38,370 bases of DNA from Ectopseudomonas mendocina (GCF_016008875.1 NZ_JADTQG010000028.1:1-38370); one strand, 5' to 3'. Shown: positions 8,885 through 17,228, counted from the stretch's first letter. Numbers and translations are program-made. Notes: generated by a model not told the origin, from the letters alone.

Positions 8885-10123
8885 CTACTTCCACCAGTAC
8901 TCCACCTGCACGCCGAAGTTGGAGCCGTTGCGTGCGCTGCCGAAGGCGCCGTTCTCGGACAAGGCCGAGCCATCGGTCAGGAGGTTGGCGGCCTGTTGCG
9001 CGGCGCGGTTCCAGCTGGCGTAGGTGTAGTACAGGCGGATTTCCGGACGCTCCCAGAAGCCAGGACCAGAGGGCGACCAGGTCGGCGCGATGGTGAACTT
9101 GGTCAGCTTGCGCGTGCCGCCGGGCGCCTCGACCTGATCGCGACCGATCTCGCCGACCAGTTTGAACTGCTCGGTGAAGGCATAGCTGGTGCGGCCACCG
9201 ATGGACAGCCAGTTCTGATCGGCACCATCCGGGCGCTTGTCCTTCTGGTAGACCAGCTGCACCTGGCCGCCGAGACGCGGCGTCATCTGGAAGTCGAAGA
9301 ACTCTACCAGGCGCCAGCTGCGGTTGCTGTTGTCCAGCGTCGGATCGCCGGTATAGCCCAGGCCAGTACCCGGCCCGCGCCCGTACTGCAGGGCGATGGT
9401 GTTGACCCCGCCGAGGAAGTCCTGCTGCTTGTGCTGCGCGGTCACTGCCCAACCGCTGTGGCTGTCGGTGCTGTCGGGCTTGTCGATGTAGCTGACGCCC
9501 ACTTCCAGTTCACCGCCCGGGTTGACCTGGAAGCCGCCGACGTTGAAGTCGTGACGGTTGATGTACGGTTCCTGGAAGTAGCTGTCCTTGCGCGAGAACA
9601 CGTAGCTGTACTTGAGGTCGCCGATCTTCATCTCGTCGATACCAAAACCAGTGGCGCTCTGGTTCCAGTAGTAGAAATCGGAAATGTGGATGTCGTTACG
9701 CTTGTAGAAGCGCCGCCCGGCCCACAGCGAGCCGCCATTGAGCGCCGGCATGTTGCTCCATTCCGCGTACATCTGATTCATCCGCGCGAAGCCGTAGTCG
9801 CCGGTGAACTTCGGGGTATGGCCGTACTGGTTGTAGAGCTGGGCCATGCCCTCGACGCTGATCACAGAGCCGTCATCCAGGCGAAACAGGTCCTGCCGCA
9901 GATCCAGCTCGATGTACTGCTCGCACTCGTTACCCAGGCGATACTTGGACTGCGCGCCCGGCAACTGGAAACACTGCTGCGTGCCGCCGGTATCGGCGCC
10001 ACCGATGCCGCTGCGCACGTAGCCGCTGAACTCGAGGGCCTGTGCTTGCGGCGTGGCCAAAGCCAGCGCCAGCAGACAGGGAACGCCAACAGAACAGGTG
10101 AGAGTTTGCTGTGTGGTCTTCAT
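8885..10123 (-). CDS. LamB (maltoporin) family outer-membrane porin
   Basis: A 412-residue outer-membrane sugar porin. The signal peptide ends at about residue 29 (PQAQA, then LEFSGY). The start of the barrel, EFSGYVRSGIGG, then CFQ, GAQSKYRLGNECE, is the maltoporin pattern; C51 and C67 have the spacing of the LamB disulfide loop. Further LamB-like marks are LWAGRRFYKRNDIHISDFYYW and the aromatic C-terminus (VEYWWK). It is the last gene of the gts glucose transporter cluster, where P. aeruginosa and P. putida have the unrelated OprB, so here a LamB-type channel probably brings glucose or its oligomers across the outer membrane. An AAN-repeat motif and AGGAGC precede the start. Confidence 0.88.
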   Translation of the reverse strand: MKTTQQTLTCSVGVPCLLALALATPQAQALEFSGYVRSGIGGADTGGTQQCFQLPGAQSKYRLGNECEQYIELDLRQDLFRLDDGSVISVEGMAQLYNQYGHTPKFTGDYGFARMNQMYAEWSNMPALNGGSLWAGRRFYKRNDIHISDFYYWNQSATGFGIDEMKIGDLKYSYVFSRKDSYFQEPYINRHDFNVGGFQVNPGGELEVGVSYIDKPDSTDSHSGWAVTAQHKQQDFLGGVNTIALQYGRGPGTGLGYTGDPTLDNSNRSWRLVEFFDFQMTPRLGGQVQLVYQKDKRPDGADQNWLSIGGRTSYAFTEQFKLVGEIGRDQVEAPGGTRKLTKFTIAPTWSPSGPGFWERPEIRLYYTYASWNRAAQQAANLLTDGSALSENGAFGSARNGSNFGVQVEYWWK

Positions 10124-10134
10124 CGTTGCTCCTG

Positions 10135-10146
10135 ATTGTTTTTATT
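10135..10146 (-). promoter_or_regulatory. Hfq/Crc-type CA motif before the porin start
   Basis: On the minus strand the leader reads AATAAAAACAAT immediately before the AGGAGC ribosome binding site. It fits AANAANAA, the pattern bound by Hfq with Crc in Pseudomonas catabolite repression. No binding can be shown from sequence alone. Confidence 0.6.
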
Positions 10147-10201
10147 GAGCGATGCTGCGGATAACCGCCGCAGCGACGGGGTTTCGTTGCCTTGATGCGC
10201 T

Positions 10202-10259
10202 GTAGCCCGGATGAAATCCGGGGAGGTTGGTTGGGCAATCCCGGATTTATCCGGGCTGC
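10202..10259. repeat. REPIN-like element 3, gtsD-porin gap
   Basis: GTAGCCCGGATG at the left, and an inverse copy ending CCGGGCTGC at the right (one base off the usual CCGGGCTAC). It starts 5 bp beyond the gtsD stop and sits between gtsD and the porin gene within the transcription unit, where it could stabilise the upstream message. Confidence 0.78.
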
Positions 10260-10263
10260 ATGG

Positions 10264-11409
10264 CTATCCGGCCTTGAACTGGGCCACCTTGTTATCAGTG
10301 GCCTGGCGCTTTCCCGGGCGCAGACGCTCGCCGCTGGTGGCGTCGAACAACAGCACGCGCGTGGGATCGAACTGCAGGTCGAGGCTGCTGCCGGCCTGCG
10401 GTGCAGCGTCAGGCGCCAGGCGGCAGCACACCTTGGTCTGGTTGAGGCTGACGAACACCAGGGTGTCGGGGCCGGTTGGCTCGACCACCTCGACCTCGGC
10501 GCGCAGGCTCGGCAGCGCCGCAGCGGCGCCGGCCAGCTGGATCTGCTCGGGACGTACGCCGAGGATCAGCTCGCGCCCTTCCAGTTCCGCCGCCGCGCCA
10601 AGCGGCAGCTCGCAGCGCGCCTGCCCGGAGTCGAGCAGGCCGAAGCACTGGCCATCACGCACCTGCGTGCGCAGCGGGATGAAGTTCATCGGCGGCGAAC
10701 CGATGAAACTGGCCACGAACTGGTTGGCCGGGTCGTTGTAGATTTCTTGCGGGGTGCCGAACTGCTGGATGATGCCGTCCTTCATCACCGCCACCTTGTC
10801 GCCCAGGGTCATGGCCTCGATCTGGTCGTGGGTGACGTACACCGTGGTGGTCTTCAGGCGCTGGTGCATCAGCTTGATTTCAGTGCGCATTTCCACGCGC
10901 AGCTTGGCGTCGAGGTTCGACAGCGGTTCGTCGAACAGGTAGATCTTCGGCCGCCGCGCCAGCGCCCGGCCCATGGCCACGCGCTGCTGCTGGCCACCGG
11001 ACAGCTGGCCGGGCTTGCGCCCCAGCAGGTGCTCGATCTGCAGCAGCTTGGCCACGCGCGCCACCTCGGCCTCGATCTCGGTCGGCGGCAGCTTGCGCAT
11101 CTTCAGGCCGAAGGCGATGTTGTCCTTTACCGTCATGGTCGGATACAGCGCATAGGACTGGAACACCATGGCGATGTCGCGATCCTTCGGGCTCATGCCG
11201 CTGATGTCGGCGCCGTCCACCAGAATCGACCCACCGCTGATGTCTTCCAGGCCGGCGATGCAGTTCATCAGGGTGGATTTGCCGCAGCCGGAGGGGCCGA
11301 CCAGGATCAGGAACTCGCCGGAGTCGATGGCCAGTTCGATGTTCTTCAGGGTGTCCGCCAGGCCGCTGCCGTAGGATTTGTTGACGTTGCGCAGTTCGAG
11401 GGTAGCCAT
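10264..11409 (-). CDS. gtsD: glucose ABC transporter ATP-binding protein
   Basis: A 381-residue ATPase of the MalK/UgpC class that powers the GtsBC permease. Walker A GPSGCGKST is at 38-46, the Q-loop FQSYALYP near 83-90, the signature LSGGQ at 136-140, Walker B YLFDE at 157-161 and the switch His in VTHDQIEAM. The C-terminal 130 residues form the TOBE/MalK-type regulatory domain (RPEQIQLA). GGAGA lies seven bases before the ATG. It is separated from gtsC by 189 bp, longer than the other gaps in this operon. Also called gltK in P. aeruginosa. Confidence 0.92.
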   Translation of the reverse strand: MATLELRNVNKSYGSGLADTLKNIELAIDSGEFLILVGPSGCGKSTLMNCIAGLEDISGGSILVDGADISGMSPKDRDIAMVFQSYALYPTMTVKDNIAFGLKMRKLPPTEIEAEVARVAKLLQIEHLLGRKPGQLSGGQQQRVAMGRALARRPKIYLFDEPLSNLDAKLRVEMRTEIKLMHQRLKTTTVYVTHDQIEAMTLGDKVAVMKDGIIQQFGTPQEIYNDPANQFVASFIGSPPMNFIPLRTQVRDGQCFGLLDSGQARCELPLGAAAELEGRELILGVRPEQIQLAGAAAALPSLRAEVEVVEPTGPDTLVFVSLNQTKVCCRLAPDAAPQAGSSLDLQFDPTRVLLFDATSGERLRPGKRQATDNKVAQFKAG

Positions 11410-11598
11410 TTCATTTCTCCACTTTGAAAGCGTCGCGAGCGAAGGTCAGGCAAGGCGGAGTCAGGCGAGGAAGCGGAGTTTAGGCCGCTAAATGAGCATT
11501 ACTCGCATTGCTCGCCCATACGGGCCGCCCTAAAGGGCATTAGCCGCAAGCGGCTTCCGAGCCTGAATCCAACGCAGCATGACCGAGCGCAGTAGCTT
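11410..11598. repeat. repeat-like insert between gtsC and gtsD
   Basis: A 189-bp spacer inside the transporter operon with no coding sequence. It contains GCGGAGTTTA and TAAATGAGC around GGCCGC, followed by GCATTACTCGCATTGCTCGC, CATACGGGCCGCCC and GCCGCAAGCGGC. This imperfect palindromic layout resembles a dispersed intergenic repeat. I did not find a second copy in the window. Confidence 0.45.
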
Positions 11599-12477
11599 TC
11601 AGCCTTTAACGGCGCCGGCCGTCAGGCCGCGCAGGAAGTACTTACCGGCCAGGACGTAGACCAGCAGGGTGGGCAGGCCGGCGATCATCGCCGCGGCCAT
11701 GTCGACGTTGTATTCCTTGGCCCCGGTGCTGGTGTTGACCAGGTTGTTCAGCGCCACGGTGATCGGCTGGGTGTCGCCGCTGGCGAACACCACGCCGAAC
11801 AGGAAGTCGTTCCAGATCTGGGTGAACTGCCAGATCAGGCAGACCATGATGGTCGGCACCGACATCGGCAGCAGGATGCGTCCGAAGATGGTGAAGAAGC
11901 CGGCGCCATCCAGGCGCGCGGCCCGCACCAGCGCCTCGGGAATGCTCACGTAGAAGTTGCGGAAGAACAGCGTGGTGAAGGCCAGGCCATAAACCACGTG
12001 CACCAGCACCAGGCCTTCGGTGGTATTGGCCAGGCCGAGCTGGCCGAGGGTGAAGGACGCCGGCAACAGGATCACCTGGAACGGCAGGAAGCAGCCGAAC
12101 AGCAGCAGACCGAAGAACAGCTGCGAGCCGCGAAAGCGCCACATGGCCAGCACGTAGCCATTCAGCGCGCCGAGCAGCGTGGAGATCAGCACCGCCGGGA
12201 TGGTGATCTTCACCGAGTTCCAGAAGTAGCCGCCAACACCGTCCCAGGCCTTGAGCCAGCCGATGACCGTGAGTACGTCGGGCCAGGACAGCAGGTTGCC
12301 GGTGCGAATATCGTCCGGTGTCTTGAAGCTAGTCAGCAGCATCACCAGCAGCGGCACCAAGTACACTGCGCAGGCCAGGATCAGGGTGGCGTGGATGGCC
12401 AGGCGGCTGAGGCTGAAGGCCCTCACCCGGGATACGGGGCGCGGCGCCAGGCGCGCATCGAGCACGGAATCAGTCAT
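11599..12477 (-). CDS. gtsC: glucose ABC transporter permease GtsC
   Basis: A 292-residue inner-membrane permease of the MalG class. It has about six transmembrane segments; the first follows a basic cytoplasmic tail (RVRAFSLSRLAIHATLIL). The EAA loop for contact with the ATPase is EALVRAARLDGAGFFTIFGRILLP in the second half, and the C-terminus (FLRGLTAGAVKG) is typical of the MalG type. Its start overlaps the gtsB 3' end by eight bases, so the two permease halves are translated together. Confidence 0.92.
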   Translation of the reverse strand: MTDSVLDARLAPRPVSRVRAFSLSRLAIHATLILACAVYLVPLLVMLLTSFKTPDDIRTGNLLSWPDVLTVIGWLKAWDGVGGYFWNSVKITIPAVLISTLLGALNGYVLAMWRFRGSQLFFGLLLFGCFLPFQVILLPASFTLGQLGLANTTEGLVLVHVVYGLAFTTLFFRNFYVSIPEALVRAARLDGAGFFTIFGRILLPMSVPTIMVCLIWQFTQIWNDFLFGVVFASGDTQPITVALNNLVNTSTGAKEYNVDMAAAMIAGLPTLLVYVLAGKYFLRGLTAGAVKG

Positions 12478-13378
12478 GGCGTTTGCCTCGCAGTTCGGAA
12501 TACAGATACGGCACCAGGATCGCCAGCACCGCGCCGAGCATCAGCATCGCGCTGGCGGCGCCAAGGCCCATCTGGCCGCGGGTAAAGGTGTGGGCGTACA
12601 TGAACATCGCCGGCAGGTCGGAGGCATAGCCGGGGCCGCCGGCGGTCATCGAAGCGACCAGGTCGAAGCTCTTGATGGCGATATGAGCGAGGATCATCAG
12701 CGCGCTGAAGAACACCGGTCCCAAGCTCGGCAGGACGATGCGCAGGTAGATGCTCGGCAGGCTGGCACCGTCGACCTGGGCGGCGCGGATGATCGACTGA
12801 TCGACCCCGCGCAGGCCGGCGAGGAACAGCGCCATGACGAACCCCGAGGACTGCCACACGGCGGCCATCACCAGGCAGTAGACGACACGATCCGGGTCCA
12901 CCAGCCAATCGAAGCGAAAGCCCTCCCAGCCCCAGTCGCGCAGCAATTTGTCCAGGCCCAGGCCGGGGTTGAGCAGCCACTTCCAGGCGGTGCCGGTGAC
13001 GATCATCGACAGCGCCATGGGATAGAGAAAGATGGTGCGAATGAAGCCTTCGCGGCGGATGCGCTGGTCCAGCAACACCGCCAGCAGCACGCCGATGGCC
13101 AGGCTGATGGCGATGAACAGACCGCCGAAGACCAGTAGGTTCTGGCTCGCCACCCACCAGCGGTCGTTGTCCCACAGACGCGCGTATTGCTGGAGCCCGA
13201 CGAAGTTGTAGCTGGGCATGAAGCGCGAATTGGTGAACGACAGCAGGAAGGTCCAGCCGATGTAGCCGTAGAAGCCCACCAGCACGATGACCATACTCGG
13301 CGCCAGCACCAGCTTGGGCAGCCAGCGTTGCAGGGCATCCAGCGGTGAGGCTTTGGCAGTGACTGCATTTGAAGTCAT
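12470..13378 (-). CDS. gtsB: glucose ABC transporter permease GtsB
   Basis: A 302-residue permease of the MalF/UgpA class and partner of GtsC. It has six predicted membrane segments and the EAA-type loop QSIIRAAQVDGASLPSIYLRIVLPSLGP. GGAGTG lies a few bases before the ATG. It follows gtsA after a 167-bp gap that holds two strong hairpins, a usual arrangement when the binding protein is made in excess over the permease. Confidence 0.92.
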   Translation of the reverse strand: MTSNAVTAKASPLDALQRWLPKLVLAPSMVIVLVGFYGYIGWTFLLSFTNSRFMPSYNFVGLQQYARLWDNDRWWVASQNLLVFGGLFIAISLAIGVLLAVLLDQRIRREGFIRTIFLYPMALSMIVTGTAWKWLLNPGLGLDKLLRDWGWEGFRFDWLVDPDRVVYCLVMAAVWQSSGFVMALFLAGLRGVDQSIIRAAQVDGASLPSIYLRIVLPSLGPVFFSALMILAHIAIKSFDLVASMTAGGPGYASDLPAMFMYAHTFTRGQMGLGAASAMLMLGAVLAILVPYLYSELRGKRHD

Positions 13379-13496
13379 GGATCACTCCGTCGTTGCGGAT
13401 TGCGCCGCTGCCATTCCCTACCGTAGGGAAACGCGGCGCGGCCGATCCCGTGACGCATGCATGGACACATGCGCCTGGGATAGAAGGCTTGAAAGC

Positions 13497-13539
13497 GGCG
13501 GGTTACACCCGCCCTAGGGCAGGGCCGCCTAGGCGGCCC
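13497..13539 (-). promoter_or_regulatory. double hairpin between gtsA and gtsB
   Basis: Directly after the gtsA stop are an 18-bp perfect palindrome (13522-13539, GGGCCGCCTAGGCGGCCC) and a second stem, GGCGGG-TTACA-CCCGCC (13497-13513). Neither has a T-run. They probably protect the gtsA message or attenuate read-through into gtsB. Further upstream of gtsB there is also TTCCCTA-CCG-TAGGGAA. Confidence 0.6.
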
Positions 13540-13545
13540 GCAGGC

Positions 13546-14799
13546 TCATTGCACCGCCTGGATCGCTGCCGCCAGTTGCTGGGCAGCGCGCTTGGGGTCG
13601 GCCTTGGGGTCGTTGAAGAAGTTGGTCACCACGTCGAACACCGCGCCCTGCACGTAGCTGGATGCGGCCATGCCGTGGGCCAGGCTCGGTTGCAGGCCGC
13701 CATCGGCGGCGGCCTCCTTGAAGTCGGCCATGGATTTCTGCGCACAGGCATCGAAGCTGCTCATGTCCTGGTCCATACGCACCGGGATCGAGCCCTTGTT
13801 CTGGTTGAAGAACTCCTGGAACTCGTTGCCCATCACCGTGCGCGCCAGGTCTTCCTGAGCCTTGCGATTGTCGGCGTTGGTCAGCTTGAACATGGCCAGC
13901 GAGTCGATATTGAAGGCGAAGCTGCCCTGGGTACCCGGGAACGCCAGGCACTCGTAGTCCTTGCCGGCGACCTTGCCGGCTGCGGTCCACTCGCTCTTGG
14001 CCCAGTCGCCCATGATCTGCATGCCGGCCTTGCCGTCGATCACCAAACCAGTGGCGCTGTTCCAGTCGCGCCCGGCGGCGTCGGCGTCGATGTAGCCACG
14101 CAGCTTCTGCAGGGCAGCGAACACTTCGACCATCTTGTCGCCGGTCAGGGTGTCGCGATCCAGCTCGACGAAGGCCTTGCGAAAACCCTCGGGGCCGAGA
14201 ATGCTGAAGGCCAGGTCCTCGAACACCGTACCGTCCTGCCAGGGCTGGCCGCCATGGGCGATGGCGATGAAGCCGGCCGCCTTGAGCTTGTCGGCAGCGG
14301 CGAAGAATTCGTCGAGGGTGGTCGGCGGCGTGGCACCCGCCTTTTCGAACACCTGCGGGTTGATCCACAACCAGTTGACCCGGTGCACGTTGACCGGCAC
14401 CGCCACGTAGTCGCCCTGGTAATTCATCACCTCGATCACCTGCGGTGGCAGCAGGTCATCCCACCTCTGCTCGGCAGCCACGTCGTTGAGGTCGGCGAGC
14501 AGGCCCAGTTCGCCCCACTCCTGGATATCCGGCCCCTTGATCTGCGCCGCGGCGGGCGGATTGCCGGACACCGCGCGCGTCTTCAGCACGGTCATGGCCG
14601 CTTCGCCACCGCCGCCGGCAACAGCGAAATCCTTCCATTTGTGGCCCTGGGCTTCGACCAGTTTCTGCAGGGTATCGGCGGCGCGCTTTTCACCACCGGA
14701 GGTCCACCAGTGCAGCACTTCGACTTCACCGGCCGTAGCGGACAGGGGCAACAGGACTGCGAGGGAGATGGCGCAGGACAGGCGAGAGATCGCTTTCAT
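13546..14799 (-). CDS. gtsA: periplasmic glucose-binding protein
   Basis: A 417-residue extracellular solute-binding protein (family 1, MalE-like) that delivers glucose to GtsBCD. The signal peptide is about 22 residues (AVLLPLSATA, then GEVEVLHWWTSGGE). Start of the mature chain, VLHWWTSGGEKRAADTL, is typical of the Pseudomonas glucose-binding protein. I choose 14799 (MKAISRL) because an earlier ATG at 14835 would place a polar Asn-rich stretch before the signal peptide. AAGGTG lies nine bases upstream, directly after an AAN repeat. First gene of the gts operon and normally its most abundant product. Also called gltB. Confidence 0.92.
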   Translation of the reverse strand: MKAISRLSCAISLAVLLPLSATAGEVEVLHWWTSGGEKRAADTLQKLVEAQGHKWKDFAVAGGGGEAAMTVLKTRAVSGNPPAAAQIKGPDIQEWGELGLLADLNDVAAEQRWDDLLPPQVIEVMNYQGDYVAVPVNVHRVNWLWINPQVFEKAGATPPTTLDEFFAAADKLKAAGFIAIAHGGQPWQDGTVFEDLAFSILGPEGFRKAFVELDRDTLTGDKMVEVFAALQKLRGYIDADAAGRDWNSATGLVIDGKAGMQIMGDWAKSEWTAAGKVAGKDYECLAFPGTQGSFAFNIDSLAMFKLTNADNRKAQEDLARTVMGNEFQEFFNQNKGSIPVRMDQDMSSFDACAQKSMADFKEAAADGGLQPSLAHGMAASSYVQGAVFDVVTNFFNDPKADPKRAAQQLAAAIQAVQ

Positions 14800-14812
14800 G
14801 GGATGAGACACC

Positions 14813-14826
14813 TTGTTGTTGTTATT
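14813..14826 (-). promoter_or_regulatory. Hfq/Crc-type AAN repeat before gtsA
   Basis: The minus strand reads AATAACAACAACAA, four AAN triplets in register with a fifth AA, adjoining the AAGGTG ribosome binding site. This is a textbook fit to the AANAANAA catabolite-activity motif recognised by Hfq/Crc in Pseudomonas, implying translational repression of glucose uptake when preferred carbon sources are present. Confidence 0.7.
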
Positions 14827-14886
14827 CGCGAGCAAGTCGTGGTGCTTGCATTGCGAACGAGTCTACCCAGCCCCCAATGTGGCCGG

Positions 14887-14949
14887 GGTAACAAAGGGTA
14901 TTGGATAGTCACCAAGCGGTTACAAAGTGGCGCCGACAGGTTACATAAG
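14887..14949. promoter_or_regulatory. three phased direct repeats upstream of gtsA
   Basis: GGTAACAAAGG (14887), GGTTACAAAG (14918) and GGTTACATAAG (14939) lie in the same orientation, 31 and 21 bp apart, close to three and two helical turns. They sit 90-150 bp before the gtsA start. OmpR-family regulators often bind such phased direct repeats, and gltR is encoded nearby, so these are candidate GltR sites. Confidence 0.5.
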
Positions 14950-15000
14950 GCACCGCGCCGCGGATTCTGCGGTCCAGCGCGAGGGCTCACGAGCGGAAAT

Positions 15001-16449
15001 TCAACGGGATTGGCGCGGTAGCCAGAGGGTGACACGCAGCCCTCCATCTCGCAGATTGCGCAGGCTCAGTTCGCCGCCATGGCTGTGCGCCAGGTTGCGT
15101 GCGATGCCGAGCCCCATGCCGTAGCCCTGCTGCTGGCTGGCCAGGCGAAAGTGCGGCTCGAACACCTGCTCGAGCTTCTGCTCAGGCACACCCGGGCCCT
15201 CATCATCGACATGCAGGACGAAGGCTTCGTCATCGTCCTCAATGTGCAGATGCGCACGCTCGCCATACTTCAGAGCGTTGTCCAGCAGGTTGCCGATACA
15301 ACGACGCAAGGCCAGCGGCTTGCCCGGATAGACAGCCCGTGCGGCACCATCGAGGGTCACCCGTCCCGTGCCGAGATAGGGCTCGATCAGCCCATGCAGC
15401 AGATGATTGAGGTCGACCGGCGCGATGTTCTCGTGGATGTCGGTGTCCTTCACGCATTGCAGTGCGCCCTTGACCAGCAGCTCCAGGTCGTCCAGGTCGC
15501 GCCCGAACTTGCTCTGCAGGCTCTCGTCGTCGAGCAGTTCGACACGCAGGCGCAGCCGCGTGATCGGCGTGCGCAGGTCGTGGGAGATCGCGCTGAACAG
15601 CTGGCTGCGCTCGGTGAGGTAACGGCTGATGCGCTCGCGCATGGCGTTGAAGGCACGCGCCACTTCGACCACCTCGCGGCCACCACCTTCGGCTACCGGC
15701 TCCACTTCCGCCCCCAGCGACAGGTGCCGTGCGGTGCGCGCCAGGCGCTTGAGTGGGCGACTCTGCAGGTGCACCAGCAAGCCGATGAATACCAGCAAGA
15801 AAACACTGGTCAGGAGGATGAACCACAGCTGCTGGGAGGGCAGGAAAGGTTCCTCCAGGTTGGTGTAGGGCTCGGGCAGCAGCGAGGCGATGTACAGCCA
15901 TTCCCCCGGGGCCAGCTGGATCTGCGTCACCAGCACCGGCGGGTTGAGCGGCTCCAGGGTCAGCGCATAGTGCGCCCAGGATCGCGGCAGCTCGTCGAGC
16001 TTCAGGCCGCCGTTGAAGATCAGCAGATCATCCGGCCTGACGAAGGTCACCGAGATGTCGGCAGCGCTGCCCAGTGCCTGACGCAGCACCTCGGTCACCG
16101 TCTCGGTCACCGCCTGCTTGCGCGGCGTGGGCGGTAGCAGCTTCATCTGTAACGGACGGTCGTTGAGGCTGACCACGAAGCGCGTGCCGCCCATGCTGCG
16201 CAACTGGTCGAGCACCAGCGGCCGGTAATTCACCGGCAGGGAACGGAAGTAACGCACGCTGGCCGACATCGAGTGAGCCAGGCTGCGCGCCGTGGTCACC
16301 AGGCCTTCGAGTTGGGTGGCACGCAACTGCGACAGCCAGATGGCGCTGGACAGCGTCTGCGCCGCAAGTATCGCCAACAGGGTGAGCAACAGCATGCGCC
16401 CGAGCAGCGAACGCGGCAGCGGCAACCAGCGCCTTGGCTCAACGGCCAT
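15001..16449 (-). CDS. gtrS: sensor histidine kinase of the glucose system
   Basis: A 482-residue membrane kinase. A transmembrane helix at about 18-38, a periplasmic domain to about 205, a second helix at 208-228, a HAMP region, then the phospho-acceptor H290 in SAISHDLRTP. The ATPase domain carries the N box (NLLDNALKYG), G1 (DEGPGVP) and G2 (GMGLGIA). In P. aeruginosa GtrS senses 2-ketogluconate and acts through GltR on glucose uptake. The 5' end overlaps gltR by 11 bases and the pair lies between glk and gtsA, as in that species. Confidence 0.9.
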   Translation of the reverse strand: MAVEPRRWLPLPRSLLGRMLLLTLLAILAAQTLSSAIWLSQLRATQLEGLVTTARSLAHSMSASVRYFRSLPVNYRPLVLDQLRSMGGTRFVVSLNDRPLQMKLLPPTPRKQAVTETVTEVLRQALGSAADISVTFVRPDDLLIFNGGLKLDELPRSWAHYALTLEPLNPPVLVTQIQLAPGEWLYIASLLPEPYTNLEEPFLPSQQLWFILLTSVFLLVFIGLLVHLQSRPLKRLARTARHLSLGAEVEPVAEGGGREVVEVARAFNAMRERISRYLTERSQLFSAISHDLRTPITRLRLRVELLDDESLQSKFGRDLDDLELLVKGALQCVKDTDIHENIAPVDLNHLLHGLIEPYLGTGRVTLDGAARAVYPGKPLALRRCIGNLLDNALKYGERAHLHIEDDDEAFVLHVDDEGPGVPEQKLEQVFEPHFRLASQQQGYGMGLGIARNLAHSHGGELSLRNLRDGGLRVTLWLPRQSR

Positions 16450-17173
16450 CGCCGGCCTGCACGCTGACGGTCGCTGCCAGCTGATAGCCGCTACCGCGCA
16501 CGGTACGGATCAGCCGCGGCGGCTTGTCGGTATCACGCAGGCGCTGGCGCAGGCGGCTCACCGCCATGTCGACGATGCGCTCCAGCGGCATCACCTCGCG
16601 GCCACGAGTGGCGTTGCCGATGGTGTCGCGGTCGAGAATCTGCTGCGGATGATCGAGAAACAGCTTGAGCAGGGCGAAGTCGGCACCGGAGAGGATCACC
16701 TCCTCGCCATCGCGATGGAACAGGCGGTGGCTGACCATGTCCAGGCGCCAGTCATCGAATGCCAGCACCTCGCCGCTGCGCTCCTGAGTGAATTGCGCCC
16801 GCCGCAGCAGCGCCTTGATTCGTGCCAGCAGCTCGCGCGGGCTGAACGGCTTGCCGAGGTAGTCGTCGGCGCCCAGCTCCAGGCCGATCACCCGGTCGGC
16901 CTCGTCGGAGCTGGCGGTGAGCATGATGATCGGCACCTGGGCGAAGCGCTGGTGTTCGCGCACCCAGCGGCACAGGCTGAAGCCGTCCTCGTCGGGCAGC
17001 ATCACATCGAGAATCACCAGGTCGGCCGACTCCGCACAAAGGCTCTGGCGGAAGGCGCCACCGTCGGCGACGGCGCGCACCTGAAAGCCGACGCGGCTCA
17101 GGTAGGTCTCGAGCAGTTCACGTATTTCCTGGTCGTCATCGACCAGCAGAATTGACTTGCCGGGCTGGCTCAT
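16439..17173 (-). CDS. gltR: OmpR-type response regulator
   Basis: A 244-residue response regulator. The receiver domain has the acidic pair DDD at 12-14, the phosphorylated D56 (LVILDVMLP), T86 in the LTAS motif, and K108 in KPF; a winged-helix DNA-binding domain of the OmpR type follows (RLRQRLRDTDKPPRLIRTVRGSGYQL). The partner of GtrS, it activates the gts transport operon in related species. It lies 55 bp behind glk and overlaps gtrS. Confidence 0.9.
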   Translation of the reverse strand: MSQPGKSILLVDDDQEIRELLETYLSRVGFQVRAVADGGAFRQSLCAESADLVILDVMLPDEDGFSLCRWVREHQRFAQVPIIMLTASSDEADRVIGLELGADDYLGKPFSPRELLARIKALLRRAQFTQERSGEVLAFDDWRLDMVSHRLFHRDGEEVILSGADFALLKLFLDHPQQILDRDTIGNATRGREVMPLERIVDMAVSRLRQRLRDTDKPPRLIRTVRGSGYQLAATVSVQAGDGR

Positions 17174-17228
17174 GGTCCGCCGTCCTTGTTGTATTCATGC
17201 CGCAATGCAGGCCTGGTCGGTGCAGGTT

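Noticed and set aside
13369..15021. 550-codon plus-strand frame opposite gtsA
   Set aside because: Runs through gtsA and its flanks in antisense; no protein family visible.
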